DNA of 64,000 bases from JBDTSW01 sp963797835 (GCA_963797835.1 CAWCRN010000024.1:1-64000), one strand, 5' to 3'. Counted from the first letter of the stretch, positions 46,560 through 55,560 are shown. A program made the numbers and translations. Notes: a model not told the origin generated them from the letters alone.

Positions 46560-47211
46560 GGAGCAGGTACGGGCCCACTTCGACGCGGACGCGCGGCGGT
46601 TCGACCAGATCTACGAGCCGAAGAAGGGTCCCGGTCGGTTGGCTGGTCGACGAGGTCTGGCGCGGAGTGGTGCGGAAGCGGTTCGAGCTGACGCTGGAGC
46701 GACTGTCGCCGCTCGACGGGAGGAGCGTCCTGGACGTCGGCTGCGGCTCCGGGCGCTACTGCGTCGCGTTCGCGCTCAAGGGAGCGGAACGCGTGGTGGG
46801 CATCGACTACGCGCAGAACATGCTCGATCTGGCCGAACGCCACGCGGCGGAGGCGGATGTCGCGACAGACTGCGAGTTTCGTCGCGCGGAGTTCCCCGAG
46901 ACCGGGGTGGCGGATGACGAGCGGTTCGACTACGCGACGGCGATGGGCTACTTCGACTACGTGTCCGACCCCGTGTCCCACCTCGAGCGGATCGCGGAGC
47001 TGACGACGCGTGGATTCGTCGCGAGCTTCCCGAAGTCGAGCGACTTCCGGGCGCCGGTTCGCCGCGTCCGCTTCAAGCTCAACCGCTGCCCGCTCTATCT
47101 CTACTCGCGGGCGACAGGTCGAGTCGCTGCTGTCGGCGGCCGGGGTCGACCGCCTACGAACTCGAGGATCTCGGCCGCGACTACATCGTGTTCGCCGGGC
47201 CTGAGATCTGA
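46549..47211 (+). CDS. Class I SAM-dependent methyltransferase
   Basis: This is a methyltransferase of about 220 residues. It begins MSVEEQVRAHFDADARRFDQ. The Rossmann SAM site is RSVLDVGCGSGRYCVAFALK, then ERVVGIDYAQNMLDLAERHA. RFDYATAMGYFDYVSDPVSH replaces the usual post-II motif, and FVASFPKSSDFRAPVRRVRF follows. Breaks near 46635 and 47115 shift the ends. It ends DYIVFAGPEI. It overlaps the deacetylase gene and precedes a GT4 gene by 2 bp, so it belongs to the same operon. The substrate is unknown, perhaps a sugar intermediate or quinone-like lipid. Confidence 0.82.
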
Positions 47212-47213
47212 GC

Positions 47214-48500
47214 ATGGCGCCAGAGCAGGCCCCCGAGCCCGTGCGCGTGCTTCACCTCATCACGCGGCTGATCGTCGGGGGCGCGCAGGAGAACACGCTC
47301 CTCACGGCCGAGGGCCTCAACCGCATGCCCGAGTACGAGGTGACGCTCGCCACCGGCGTGGACCGCGGGCGCGAGGGCGACCTCCTGGATCGGGCGCGGC
47401 GAGACCTTCGACGTCGTGGTCATTCCCGAGCTGGGCAGGAGCGTCCGCCCCTTGGCTGATCTCAAGGCCCTTGCGAGCCTGTATCGGCTGATCCGGCGTG
47501 GCCGCTTCGACATCGTCCACACCCATTCCTCGAAGGCGGGGGTGCTCGGGCGGCTCGCGGCCTGGCTCGCGGGCACGCCGATCATCGTCCACACGCTGCA
47601 CAGCCTCGTCTTCCACGACTACCAGCCGTGGATCGTGAACCGGGCGTGGTGGGCGGTAAAGCGGGCCTTCGCGCCGATCACCGATCACTACCTGAGCGTC
47701 GCGGACGCGATCAGCGAGAAGGCGATCGCCGAGGGGATCGCACCCCGCGAGCGGTTCACGACGGTGTACAGCGGCATGGAGCTCGATTGGTTTCTCTCCT
47801 TCAACGGCGAAGCGTGGCGCCGTCCGAGCCGAGCTGGGGATTCCCGAGGACGCCCTGGTCGTCGGCAAGGTGGCCCGGCTCTCCCCGCTCAAGGGTCACG
47901 ACCAGCTGCTCGAGGCCGCGCCGGGCATCGCCGCTGCCGCAGCCCGACGTCCGGTTTCTGCTGATCGGGGACGGCGACCTGCACGAGGAGGTGCGCGAGC
48001 GCGCCAGGGCGCTTGGGCTCGCCGAGAACTTCGTGCTTCCGGGCCTGATGCCGCGAGAGCGCATCCCGGAGATGCTCTCGGCGATGGACGTCGTGGTGCA
48101 CACGTCGCTGAGAGAAGGGCTGCCCCGAGCGCTGCCGCAGGCGCTCGCGATGGGCAAGCCGTGCGTGGCGGTTGACCTCGACGGTGCGCCCGAGGTTGTC
48201 GTGCCGGGAAAGACGGGTTACCTGGTCCCGGCGAAGGACGCGCGGGCCCTCGCGGAGGCGGTGACGACGCTGCTCTCGGATCCAGACTTGCGCAGCCGGA
48301 TGGGCGCCGCGGGCCGGGAGTTGGTGGACCCGGCCTTTCGCGCGGAGACCATGGTCAGCAGAACCGCAGAGGTGTACAGACGCCTCGAGCGAGCCAACTC
48401 GGTGAAGCTCGAGCGCTTCCGCGCTCAGAACCCGAGCGGTCCGGCGCCGGTGAGACCGAGCGCGGCGACCGCGAGCAGCAGCGAGCCGGCACCGCAGTAG
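47214..48500 (+). CDS. Family 4 glycosyltransferase
   Basis: This is a GT-B glycosyltransferase of about 428 residues. It begins PVRVLHLITRLIVGGAQENT (a typical GT4 start), then FDVVVIPELGRSVRPLADLK, IVHTHSSKAGVLGRLAAWLA and PIIVHTLHSLVFHDYQPWIV. TTVYSGMELDWFLSF leads domain 2, followed by LVVGKVARLSPLKGHDQLLE, VRFLLIGDGDLHEEVRERAR, FVLPGLMPRERIPEMLSAMD and VVHTSLREGLPRALPQALAM, then PCVAVDLDGAPEVVVPGKTG, the donor-phosphate-binding E-x7-E region. Breaks occur near 47400, 47825 and 47940. It ends convergent with the next gene, with a 75-bp overlap. The end may be nearer the SVKLERF stretch. Confidence 0.86.
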
Positions 48501-48703
48501 CCGGCGACCAGCCGTCCGAGATGCCTGGGGCGCCAGGCGACCGGGCGCCTGCTCTCGGCCTCGATCAGCTGGGCCTTGAGCTCGGCGCGGAAGCCGGCGC
48601 GGGGGACCGGCCGCTCGCCCTCGAGGCGCTCGGCCAGCTCGTTGAGATCATCGGCCTCGCCGCGGTCGACGTACGGGCGAAGCTCGTGGAATAGGTCGCT
48701 CAC
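48425..48703 (-). CDS. Small single-pass membrane protein
   Basis: This 92-residue protein has a soluble helical N-terminus (MSDLFHELRPYVDRGEADDL, NELAERLEGERPVPRAGFRA) and a C-terminal helix (LVAGYCGAGSLLLAVAALGL). The layout, a short cytoplasmic part before one TM helix, is reminiscent of anti-sigma-like proteins, but no zinc motif is seen. GTG at 48701-48703 overlaps the stop of the O-antigen-ligase-like gene (GTGA), so it is translationally coupled to it. I do not recognise a family. Confidence 0.5.
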   Translation of the reverse strand: MSDLFHELRPYVDRGEADDLNELAERLEGERPVPRAGFRAELKAQLIEAESRRPVAWRPRHLGRLVAGYCGAGSLLLAVAALGLTGAGPLGF

Positions 48704-50772
48704 GGGCCCGCCACCGGTTCGTTCAGTGGCTGATCCGCCGCGATCTGCTGCTCGGCCACGGAGTTGGCACTGGCGATGGCTCCGGAGTTCGGGTTGAGCT
48801 GGCGCGCCTCGCGGAACGACCGGACCGCCGCCGAAGCCTCGCCCGCCTCGGCCTCGATGCGCGAGCGCACCAGCCAGGTGCGCCAGTTGGTGGGTTCGGC
48901 CGCGGTGGCTTCACGGGCGGCAGCGACAGCCGCGGGGTAGTTGCCGGCGCGCTCCAGGAGGAGCGCCTGCTGAAGCGGCGGGCTGGCCGCGTACGGCTGG
49001 GCGGAGGCGGCCGACGACGCGTCCGAGAGGGCCGACTCGACATCGCCCGCGGCGGCCTGGGCCTGGCTGTCCTGGAGGTCGACGGCGCCGCTCAGCGGCA
49101 GCGCGATCGCGACAATGGCGCCAATGGAGAGGGCGGCCATCGCCGCCCGGCCGGCGTAGGGGCGGTAGCGGGCGAGCGCCCCGGCGGAGGCCGAGCGCCG
49201 GGAGCGGCGAGGCCGACTTCGGGCGTGCGGCCGGCGCCGACCACGATCGCGGCGAGGCCGAGGAAGACGATCGGCAGCACGCCCAGCTCCCAGACCCAGT
49301 CCACGGCGGCGGCGGCGAGGAAGCAGGCGCAGGCCGTGGTCGCGCCCGCGATGTACGGGCGCAGCTCGGGCGGCGCCCGCAGCACGCGGGCGACACCAAG
49401 GCCGAGGATCCCGATGCCGAAGCTGCCGATCAGCACCAGCCCCACGATGCCGAGCTCGGCCAGCGTGTCCATGTAGAGCGAGTGGGCGTCGCGGACGAAC
49501 CCGGCGTAGAGGCCGTTGCGCGACCACCAGTACTCGAAGGTGCCCGGGCCGATCCCCTTGAGCGGATCGGTCTGGTTGGCGTCGACCGCCGACTCCCAGA
49601 ACTGGTAGCGCCCACTGGACGAGACGTCGAGGAGCTGGGAGCCGCGCGCATCGTCGGCCTCAACCGCCGCGCCTTGCCCCTTGAACTCGTCGTACTTGTC
49701 GGAGATCTCGCCCGGCAGGCCCGCGGCGATCCCCACCACGATCGCGGCGAGGATGGCCACGCCGGCCGCCACGCTGCGCCTGCGCCCGCGTCGGGCGCAT
49801 CCACGCGGGGCGCTCTCCGTAGCGGGCGACGAGGCCGATCCCGACCTGGAGCAGGGCGACGCCGGTGCAGACGACGAGCACGATCGCCAGGAGCTGGTCG
49901 CCCTCGCGCTGGGAGAGGTCGGTGACGAGGCCGCGATCCAGCGCGTCGCGCTGGGCGGCGGCGGCCAGCAGGATCGCCGAGCCCGCGCCGGATACGAGGA
50001 CGGTGAGCAGCTTCGGCAGGCGGTCGTCGCTGAGCACCAGGAAGCCGAGGATGCCGATCGCCGCTATCGGGACCGACAGGCTTGACGTGGTGAACCACAG
50101 GGTCAGGACCGCGATCGGGATCGCGAAGGCGCCGAGGGCCTGGCCGGCGAGGGTGCGGGCCGAGCCCGCGACCGTCAAGAGCAGCGGGAGCGCCAGCGCC
50201 GCCAGGGCCCCGAGGCCGCTGGAATAGTTGAGCGGATAGGCGAGGCGGCGCTCGATCTCGATCCCGGGCAGGTACTCGCCGGTGATCTGCGCCGGGAACA
50301 TCGAGGGCTCGAGCCGCGACAGCAGGGCGAGGCCGCAGACGACGGCCACCCCGGTTGCGAGCCCGTTGAACAGGTGACGCCAGCGCTCGCCGCCCTGGAC
50401 CGAGAGGGCGAGGGCGAAGACGCCGAGGTACGCCGCGACGCGGGCGACCTCGATCGAGGTGCGCTCATCGCTCTCCGTCCAGCCGAACGAGAGAAGGGTC
50501 CAGGCGGCGAAGAGGCCGAGCAGGCCGAACATGACCCGGCCGGCCCGGGTGCCGCCCGCCACAGGCAGGGCGCCAATAGCAGTGCCGGCGAGCACGGCGG
50601 CCCACGCGATGAGGCCGATCTGGCTCCGCTCGACGGGCCCGTAGCCGCCGTTCTCGAGCGCGAGGTAGACGACGAGCGCCGCCGGCACCAGCCAGGCCGC
50701 GAAGCTCGCCGGGTCGAAGCGCCGCAGGGCTCCCACGCCCAGGCGCACGGGTGATTTCGCGACCGCTTCCAT
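48700..50772 (-). CDS. O-antigen ligase/polymerase-like protein with TPR-like tail
   Basis: This is a membrane protein of about 690 residues. The N-terminal two thirds hold 12 or more helices, for example FAAWLVPAALVVYLALENGG and GRVMFGLLGLFAAWTLLSFG. The long extracytoplasmic loop contains DPLKGIGPGTFEYWWSRNG and VRDAHSLYMDTLAELGIVGL, the H-S-x5-E-x-G motif of the Wzy_C/O-antigen ligase family. After AVDWVWELGVLPIVFLGLAA comes a helical repeat tail (LLLERAGNYPAAVAAAREAT, PTNWRTWLVRSRIEAEAGEA, AAVRSFREARQLNPNSG) resembling TPRs. Breaks are near 49790 and 49205. ATG at 50770-50772 gives MEAVAKSPVRLGVG. It could polymerise or ligate the glycan. Confidence 0.85.
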
Positions 50773-50876
50773 CGCTCGCCTACATATACGGGGGAACGCA
50801 GCCGATCCCGACAACTGATTTGTGGTTGGCGCAAACTGGTGTCAGCCCTCGGGGTGCCCGTCCGTATGTATGGGCG

Positions 50877-51414
50877 ATGAGGCGGATTCCCTCCCTCGTG
50901 CTTCTCGCCTGCGCGGTGCTGCTCTTGAGCGCGTCGAGCGCGAGCGCGAAGAAGCCGTGCGATGACCGCAACACCGTCCCGCCCGGGAACTCGGAGGTCG
51001 ATCAGTACACCGAGACGGTGCCGGGCGACTGCGGCAACGAGAAGGTGCCGGTCCCGGAGGCCGGCGACGACCCGGGCGCCTCGATCCCGGCCCCGACCCT
51101 CGCCGCGCTCGAGGAGCTGGGCCCCGACGGACGCGCGGCGGCGCTGCTGGCTGGCGGCGGGCCGGCCGGGTGGCGGCAACGCGGACGCGGACGCAGACGG
51201 GTCGGACGGTGACGCTCCATCCGCCGGGGACGCGCTGGGCGGTGCCAACCCTGCCGTCGTCATCGATTCGCCCGAGGACGAGGGCGGTTTCTTCAACGCC
51301 GTCGTGGATGCCCTCAGCGGAGAGGGCGGGCTGGGGTGGATCCTGCCGCTGGCGTTGATCGTCATCGCGGCGCAGGCCGTCATCGTCGTCGTTCGCAACC
51401 GCCGTTCGGCCTGA
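50877..51414 (+). CDS. Secreted C-terminally anchored protein
   Basis: This protein of about 178 residues has a signal peptide (MRRIPSLVLLACAVLLLSAS up to ASA) and a Cys-containing acidic domain (KPCDDRNTVPPGNSEVDQYT, VPGDCGNEKVPVPEAGDDP). A linker rich in Asp/Ala/Gly follows, then a C-terminal transmembrane helix (LPLALIVIAAQAVIVVVRNR). One indel near 51170 shifts the linker. The two-cysteine SEVDQYTETVPGDCGN motif occurs in other uncharacterised secreted actinobacterial proteins. It is divergent from the O-antigen-ligase-like gene and is followed after 2 bp by the glycosidase gene, so the two are probably exported and expressed together. Confidence 0.65.
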
Positions 51415-51416
51415 CC

Positions 51417-52787
51417 GTGCGCCCGCTACACGTCCTTCTGCTCGCGCTCGCCTCAGGGAGCCTGGTCATTCCCAGCTCGGCCGCCGCGGCCCGCGGGCTG
51501 GAGGTCGGGCTGAGCGGATTCGGTGTTCACCGACCCGAGCGCCGAGACCCGGGACGTGTGGTTCGACCGTGCGGTGGATGCGCGCTCGGACCTGGTCCTG
51601 CTGCGGCGCGTCGTGGAACGGGATCGCGCCCGACGATCCGCTCCCCGGGTTCGACGCCCGCAACCCGAACGACCCGCAGTACAACTTCTCCCAGCTCGAC
51701 GCGTCGGTCGCCGACGCAGCGGACCGTGGGTTTCGGATCGTGCTGCTGGCCACCGGTGCGCCCGACTTCGCTGAGGGCGAGAACCAGCCGGGATCGGTCG
51801 CCGACGGCACCTGGAAGCCGAAGCCCGGCGCGATCGAGGACTTCGGCCACGCCCTCGCCGAGCGCTACGACGGCACCGTGCGCCACTACCAGCTCTGGGC
51901 CGAGCCCAACCTCACCACCTATCTCACCCCGCAATACAAGTCGGGCAACCACGTCGCCGCGGTGCACTACCGCAAGATGATCAGCGCGTTCTTCGCCGGC
52001 GTGAACTCGGTGGACGAGCAGAACACCGTGATCACCGGGGGCACGGCCCCGTACGGCGATCCGTTCACGGGCGGCAACCGCACTCCGCCGGTCACCTTCT
52101 GGCGCAAGGTGCTGTGCCTGAAGGGGGACAAGCTGAAGCCCACCAGCTGCCCGCAGCCGGCCCGCTTCGACGCGCTGTCCCACCACCCGATCAACGTCGG
52201 CGAGCCGCGGCGCCACGCGCTCAACGACCTCGACGCCTCGACCCCCGACATCGGGCGGATCGAGCGCGTGCTCCGCAAGGCAGAGCAGACCGGCACGGTC
52301 GGCCCTGGCGGCCGCCATGCGCTCTGGGCGACCGAGATCTGGTGGGACTCGAAGCCGCCGGACCCGGGCGGCGTGCCGCAGGCGCAAGCACGCGCGCTGG
52401 CTCGCCGAATCGTTCTACCTGCTGTGGAAGCAGGGCGTGTCGCGGGTGGTCTGGTTCCAGATCCGCGACCAGGCGGCGAACGGCAACTTCCCGGGGACCC
52501 CGCAGACGGGCCTGTTCGAGATCGACGGAACCGAGAAGACGGCCTACCAGGCCTTCCGGTTCCCGTTCGTCGCCGACGAGCGCAAGGGCTCGAAGGTGGG
52601 CGTGTGGGGCAAGGCCCCGGCGGCCGGCCAGGTCGTCATCGAGCGCAAGCGCGGGGGCGACTGGCGCACCCTTCGGACGCTCGGCGTCGGCGCCAAGCGG
52701 GTCTTCGACTCGACGGTGAATCTGGACAAAGGGACCATCCGAGCCCGGTTCGGTGCGGAGGAAAGCATCCCATGGAGGGTGAATTGA
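51417..52787 (+). CDS. Secreted glycoside hydrolase, clan GH-A-like
   Basis: This is a secreted (beta/alpha)8-barrel hydrolase of about 457 residues. The signal peptide is VRPLHVLLLALASGSLVIPS to AAA. After shifts near 51520 and 51620 come NPNDPQYNFSQLDASVADAA, FRIVLLATGAPDFAEGENQP and VRHYQLWAEPNLTTYLTPQY. WAEPN is the strand-4 acid/base Glu of clan GH-A. HALWATEIWWDSKPPDPGG has the strand-7 nucleophile candidate Glu. AESFYLLWKQGVSRVVWFQI and GLFEIDGTEKTAYQAFRF complete the barrel. A small beta domain ends the protein. It resembles GH39/GH5-type enzymes and may trim or recycle the locus polysaccharide. Confidence 0.78.
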
Positions 52788-52805
52788 ACCTCCCAGGGGC
52801 AAAGG

Positions 52806-52834
52806 TTGCAACACGACCCGGTAATTCGGATAGG
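52806..52834 (+). promoter_or_regulatory. Candidate promoter of the fourth RTX-like gene
   Basis: TTGCAA (52806-52811), a 17-bp spacer and GATAGG (52829-52834) lie 54 bp before the ATG. AGAAAGGAAG just before the start is the ribosome binding site. The spacing matches the promoters of the other RTX-like genes in the window. Confidence 0.45.
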
Positions 52835-52887
52835 TTCAACAGAGGGGGTCCGGCGACGCCGCGCCCAGGCAAGCAGAAAGGAAGACG

Positions 52888-53452
52888 ATGACACGTAACA
52901 CGAGGTACCTCACGCTTGCGGCGGCCGTTACTGGCGCGCTGCTTGCCTGCGGCGCGATCGCATGGGCGGCGGTCACGCCGATCCCGCCCGGCGACTACGA
53001 CTACGACGAGCTGCGCGCCCCAGGACGGCGTGGCCCTCCAGGGCGACGGCGCCGACGACACGATCAACGGCACCGCGCAGCGAGGACCTGCTCCGTGGCG
53101 GCGACGGCGACGACACCATCTCCGGGCTCGGCGACGCCGACTGCCTCCTGGGCCAGGCCGACAATGACAACATCAACGGCGGCGACGGCGATGACCGCTG
53201 GTCAAGGGCGGCCAGGGCAACGACACCGTGCACGGCGACGACGGCGACGACACCGTCAAGGGCGGCAAGGGCAACGACAAGCTCTTCGGCGACGGCGGCG
53301 AGGACACCGTCAACGCCGGCAAGGGCAACGACAAGGTGCACGGCGGCGCCGGGCCAGACAGGCTCAACTGCGGCAAGGGCAACGACGTTGCCTTCAAGCA
53401 GGGCGCGGACTCGATCTCCGGCACCTGCGAGAAGACGAAGCCGGAGAACTAA
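52888..53452 (+). CDS. Secreted RTX calcium-binding repeat protein
   Basis: This protein of about 187 residues has a signal peptide (MTRNTRYLTLAAAVTGALLA to AWA), a short linker (VTPIPPGDYDYDEL), and about ten tandem nonapeptides such as LRGGDGDDTISGLGDADCLL, INGGDGDD, VHGDDGDDTVKGGKGNDKLF and VHGGAGPDRLNCGKGNDVAF, the parallel beta-roll Ca2+-binding repeat. Two small shifts near 53025 and 53080, and one near 53205, break the frame. The C-terminus is GADSISGTCEKTKPEN. It differs from the three-copy module elsewhere because it has only the repeat part. It is the last gene before the terminator and the ribosomal cluster. Confidence 0.86.
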
Positions 53453-53473
53453 ACCCACCGCCAGGTATATGCC

Positions 53474-53520
53474 GAGGGCCCCGCGATCGCGGGGCCCTCG
53501 CTATATTTGGGCCACCCTCG
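53474..53520 (+). terminator. Strong terminator before the ribosomal cluster
   Basis: A perfect 26-bp palindrome at 53474-53499 (GAGGGCCCCGC, GATC centre, GCGGGGCCCTC) is followed by GCTATATTTGGG. Its 11-bp GC-rich arms and 22-bp distance from the RTX stop make it a clear transcription terminator. A second hairpin lies at 53551-53573 after a run of six T. Confidence 0.8.
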
Positions 53521-53592
53521 CGCATCCGCGCCGGGGTCTTTTTTCTGATTGGGGCCCGTTTTCGGGCGGCCCCAGGGACCTGAAGAGGACGA

Positions 53593-53757
53593 GTGGCCCG
53601 CGGAGACGTACGAATCGCTGTCACCCTCGCCTGCGAGGAGTGCAAGCGGCGCAACTACCAGTCGAACAAGTCGAGGCGTAACACGCCCGACCGGATCGAG
53701 CTGCGCAAGTACTGCCGCTGGTGCGGGCGCCACACCCCTCACAAGGAGACCCGCTAG
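53593..53757 (+). CDS. rpmG: 50S ribosomal protein L33
   Basis: L33 is a 54-residue ribosomal protein. It reads MARGDVRIAVTLACEECKRR (GTG start), then NYQSNKSRRNTPDRIELRKY and CRWCGRHTPHKETR. The two CxxC pairs (CEEC and CRWC) make this the zinc-binding C+ form, so under zinc limitation it could be replaced by a Cys-less paralogue elsewhere. GAAGAGGA at 53582-53589 is the ribosome binding site. The gene is the first of the secE-nusG-ribosomal cluster, as is usual in actinobacteria, and is followed by secE after 9 bp. Confidence 0.95.
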   Translation: MARGDVRIAVTLACEECKRRNYQSNKSRRNTPDRIELRKYCRWCGRHTPHKETR

Positions 53758-53766
53758 CGGGCCCGG

Positions 53767-54343
53767 ATGGCGAAGTCGAGGGCACAGCGAAAGGCCGAGC
53801 GCCGCAAGCGCGAGGCCCGGCAGGCCGCCCAGGCCGGCCAGGCCCGTACGGCCGAGTCGCAGGCCCAGCACGACACCCAGGTCCCGGAGTCGGCCGACGT
53901 GGTCGAGGCCGAGCTCGCCGAGCGCGGCGTCGACCTCGAGGCGCTGAGGGAGTCCGAGGACGCCCGAGGCGCCCGAGGCGCCCGAGGCGCCCGAGGCGCC
54001 CGGCGCCCGCTCGCGCGCCGACGTCGGCAAGCCCGCCGAGGTCGAGGCGGCGCCCGAGAAGGTCACCCGCCGCGAGCGCCGGCGCCAGGAGCGCGAGGAG
54101 CGCGAGCGGGCGAAGGCCTCGGAGGAGCGGCGCAAGCCGAAGGAGGAGCCGGTCGAGCGCCAGCGCGGGCGGGTGATCGGGTTCCTGATCTCATGCTGGG
54201 CCGAGCTGAAGCGCGTCCAGTGGCCCGACCGCGACACCCTGATCCAGGCCTCGGCCATCACGCTCATCTTCATCGCCGTCGCCGCTGCCTACCTCGGGGT
54301 GCTGGACGCCATCTTCTCCGAGCTGGTCAACATCGTCCTCTAG
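53767..54343 (+). CDS. secE: Preprotein translocase subunit SecE with long N-terminal extension
   Basis: SecE clamps SecY in the Sec translocon. The conserved domain is only the last 65 residues: GRVIGFLISCWAELKRVQWP (amphipathic helix and the WP hinge), then DTLIQASAITLIFIAVAAAY (TM helix). Before it lies an unusual extension of about 125 residues: a basic start (MAKSRAQRKAERRKREARQA), an acidic centre, four EAP repeats and a highly charged coil (TRRERRRQEREERERAKASE). One indel in the EAP repeats near 53970 breaks the frame. The end is the TAG at 54341-54343. nusG follows as in most bacteria. Confidence 0.9.
53961..54004 (+). repeat. Tandem 9-bp repeat in secE
   Basis: CGCCCGAGG is repeated four times without change from 53961 to 53996, with a partial fifth copy. 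It encodes Glu-Ala-Pro repeats in the correct SecE frame. The repeat is a likely place for copy-number change, and the frame break of secE falls here. Confidence 0.85.
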
Positions 54344-54395
54344 CCCCCCGGGCCCCAGACTTCCGACAACCCCTCAACAGAAAGCCTCCAACTAG

Positions 54396-54917
54396 ATGTT
54401 CCGCTGGTACGTGATCAACACCTACTCGGGTCACGAGAACAAGGTCAAGCACAACCTCGAGCACCGAGTCGAGACGATGGCCCAGCGCGGCCGCGTCCGC
54501 CACGTCGTCGTGCCGACCGAGCAGGTCTCCGAGCTGAAGGACGGCCAGCGCGTCTCGGTCGAGAAGCGGACGATGCCCGGCTACGTCCTCGTCAACATGG
54601 AGATGACGGATGACGCTTGGAACCTGGTCAAGAACACGCCGGGCGTGACGGGCTTCGTCGGCTCGCGCAACAAGCCGATCCCGCTCTCGCAGCCCGAGGT
54701 CGACCGCCTGCTCCACCGCGAGACGGCCGAGCGCCCGAAGACGCAGGCCCAGTTCTCGGTGGGGGAGACCGTGAAGGTCATCTCGGGCCCGCTCTCGGAC
54801 TTCTCCGGCGAGATCGCCGAGATCAACGAGGACGCCGCCAAGCTCAAGGTGCTGGTCTCGATCTTCGGCCGGGAGACCCCGGTCGAGGTCGGCTACGACC
54901 AGGTGAAGAAGGTCTAG
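54396..54917 (+). CDS. nusG: Transcription termination/antitermination factor NusG
   Basis: NusG is a 173-residue elongation factor that binds RNA polymerase through its N-terminal NGN domain: MFRWYVINTYSGHENKVKHN and VEKRTMPGYVLVNMEMTDDA, with WNLVKNTPGVTGFVGSRNKP. The C-terminal KOW domain is FSVGETVKVISGPLSDFSGE, then KLKVLVSIFGRETPVEVGYD, ending QVKKV. The frame is intact and of canonical length. ATG at 54396. In most bacteria rplK follows immediately, but here an opposite-strand module of about 640 bp lies between. Confidence 0.96.
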   Translation: MFRWYVINTYSGHENKVKHNLEHRVETMAQRGRVRHVVVPTEQVSELKDGQRVSVEKRTMPGYVLVNMEMTDDAWNLVKNTPGVTGFVGSRNKPIPLSQPEVDRLLHRETAERPKTQAQFSVGETVKVISGPLSDFSGEIAEINEDAAKLKVLVSIFGRETPVEVGYDQVKKV

Positions 54918-54922
54918 GCGCC

Positions 54923-55405
54923 TCAGCCCTCGGGCTGCGCCGCGTCCAGATCCTCGAGGTCGGCCAGGTCGCGCATGCCCCCGGCCCCGCGCTTCATCGC
55001 CCGCAGGTCGTCGAGGGAGCAGACGGCGATCGCCACGCCCAGTACGTCCGCTTCGCTGGCCCGGGCGCGGAGCTCGTCATAGGGGGCCATCCCGGGGAAG
55101 CCCCGGAGCACGTCGAGGCGGCCCAGGTCGGTCTCGATCGTCACCTGCTGCTCGCGGCCGAGTGCGGCGGCGATCGAGGGTGCGCTGCTCAATAGCGCGT
55201 CCTGTTGCTGGACGTGACCACCCAGCGTCACGGCGGTCTCAGCGAGCCGCGCAAGGTTGGCCGGGTCGGGGTCGGCGACCACGTCCACGTCCTTGGTCCC
55301 CCGGACGACGCCCCATGCGTTGAGGGCGAGCCCACCGACGAGGACGAAGCCGATCTCGTCGGCGACCAGGCGGCGCAGCAACCGGTCGAACTGCGGCTCG
55401 GTCAC
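54923..55405 (-). CDS. Nucleotidyltransferase-fold protein (AbiEii-like)
   Basis: This is a 160-residue minimal nucleotidyltransferase. FVLVGGLALNAWGVVRGTKD carries the GG motif, followed by VDVVADPDPANLARLAETA (the DxD-like DVDVV metal site). IETDLGRLDVLRGFPGMAPY supplies the third acidic residue. The end contains CSLDDLRAMKRGAGGMRDLA, the LIxxKxxxGRxKDxxD motif typical of AbiEii/DUF6036-type proteins. GTG at 55405 overlaps the stop of a small upstream gene (GTGA). The pair has the layout of a toxin-antitoxin or abortive-infection-like module, but the activity is unknown. It lies on the opposite strand between nusG and rplK. Confidence 0.75.
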   Translation of the reverse strand: MTEPQFDRLLRRLVADEIGFVLVGGLALNAWGVVRGTKDVDVVADPDPANLARLAETAVTLGGHVQQQDALLSSAPSIAAALGREQQVTIETDLGRLDVLRGFPGMAPYDELRARASEADVLGVAIAVCSLDDLRAMKRGAGGMRDLADLEDLDAAQPEG

Positions 55406-55560
55406 CGGCGTGCAGCGACGCCCGCAAAGCGATGGAGCTTGTGGCTCAGCGCGATGCCCTCGGCGAGGTTCTCGCTGAGGCTGCGACGGGCGTCGGCCTG
55501 CAGCTGGCGCCGGCGAGCCGGATCGATCTCACGTCCGCGGCGGGTCGCGGTGGCTCCCAT
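55402..55560 (-). CDS. Small protein paired with the nucleotidyltransferase
   Basis: This 52-residue basic helical protein reads MGATATRRGREIDPARRRQL, then QADARRSLSENLAEGIALSH and KLHRFAGVAARR. The phrase LSENLAEGIALSHKLHRF resembles short proteins that precede AbiEii-like nucleotidyltransferases in actinobacteria. The TGA at 55402-55404 overlaps the next GTG by four bases, so the two are translationally coupled. ATG at 55558-55560 is chosen; the frame extends upstream over the rplK start region, which is less likely. It may be the antitoxin or an adaptor. Its start is only 65 bp from rplK, so the two promoters must overlap or share this gap. Confidence 0.6.
   Translation of the reverse strand: MGATATRRGREIDPARRRQLQADARRSLSENLAEGIALSHKLHRFAGVAARR

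Noticed and set aside
54923..55560. A full AbiE phage-defence system
   Set aside because: The nucleotidyltransferase resembles AbiEii, but the partner is only 52 residues and lacks the wHTH AbiEi domain, so it should be called AbiEii-like only.
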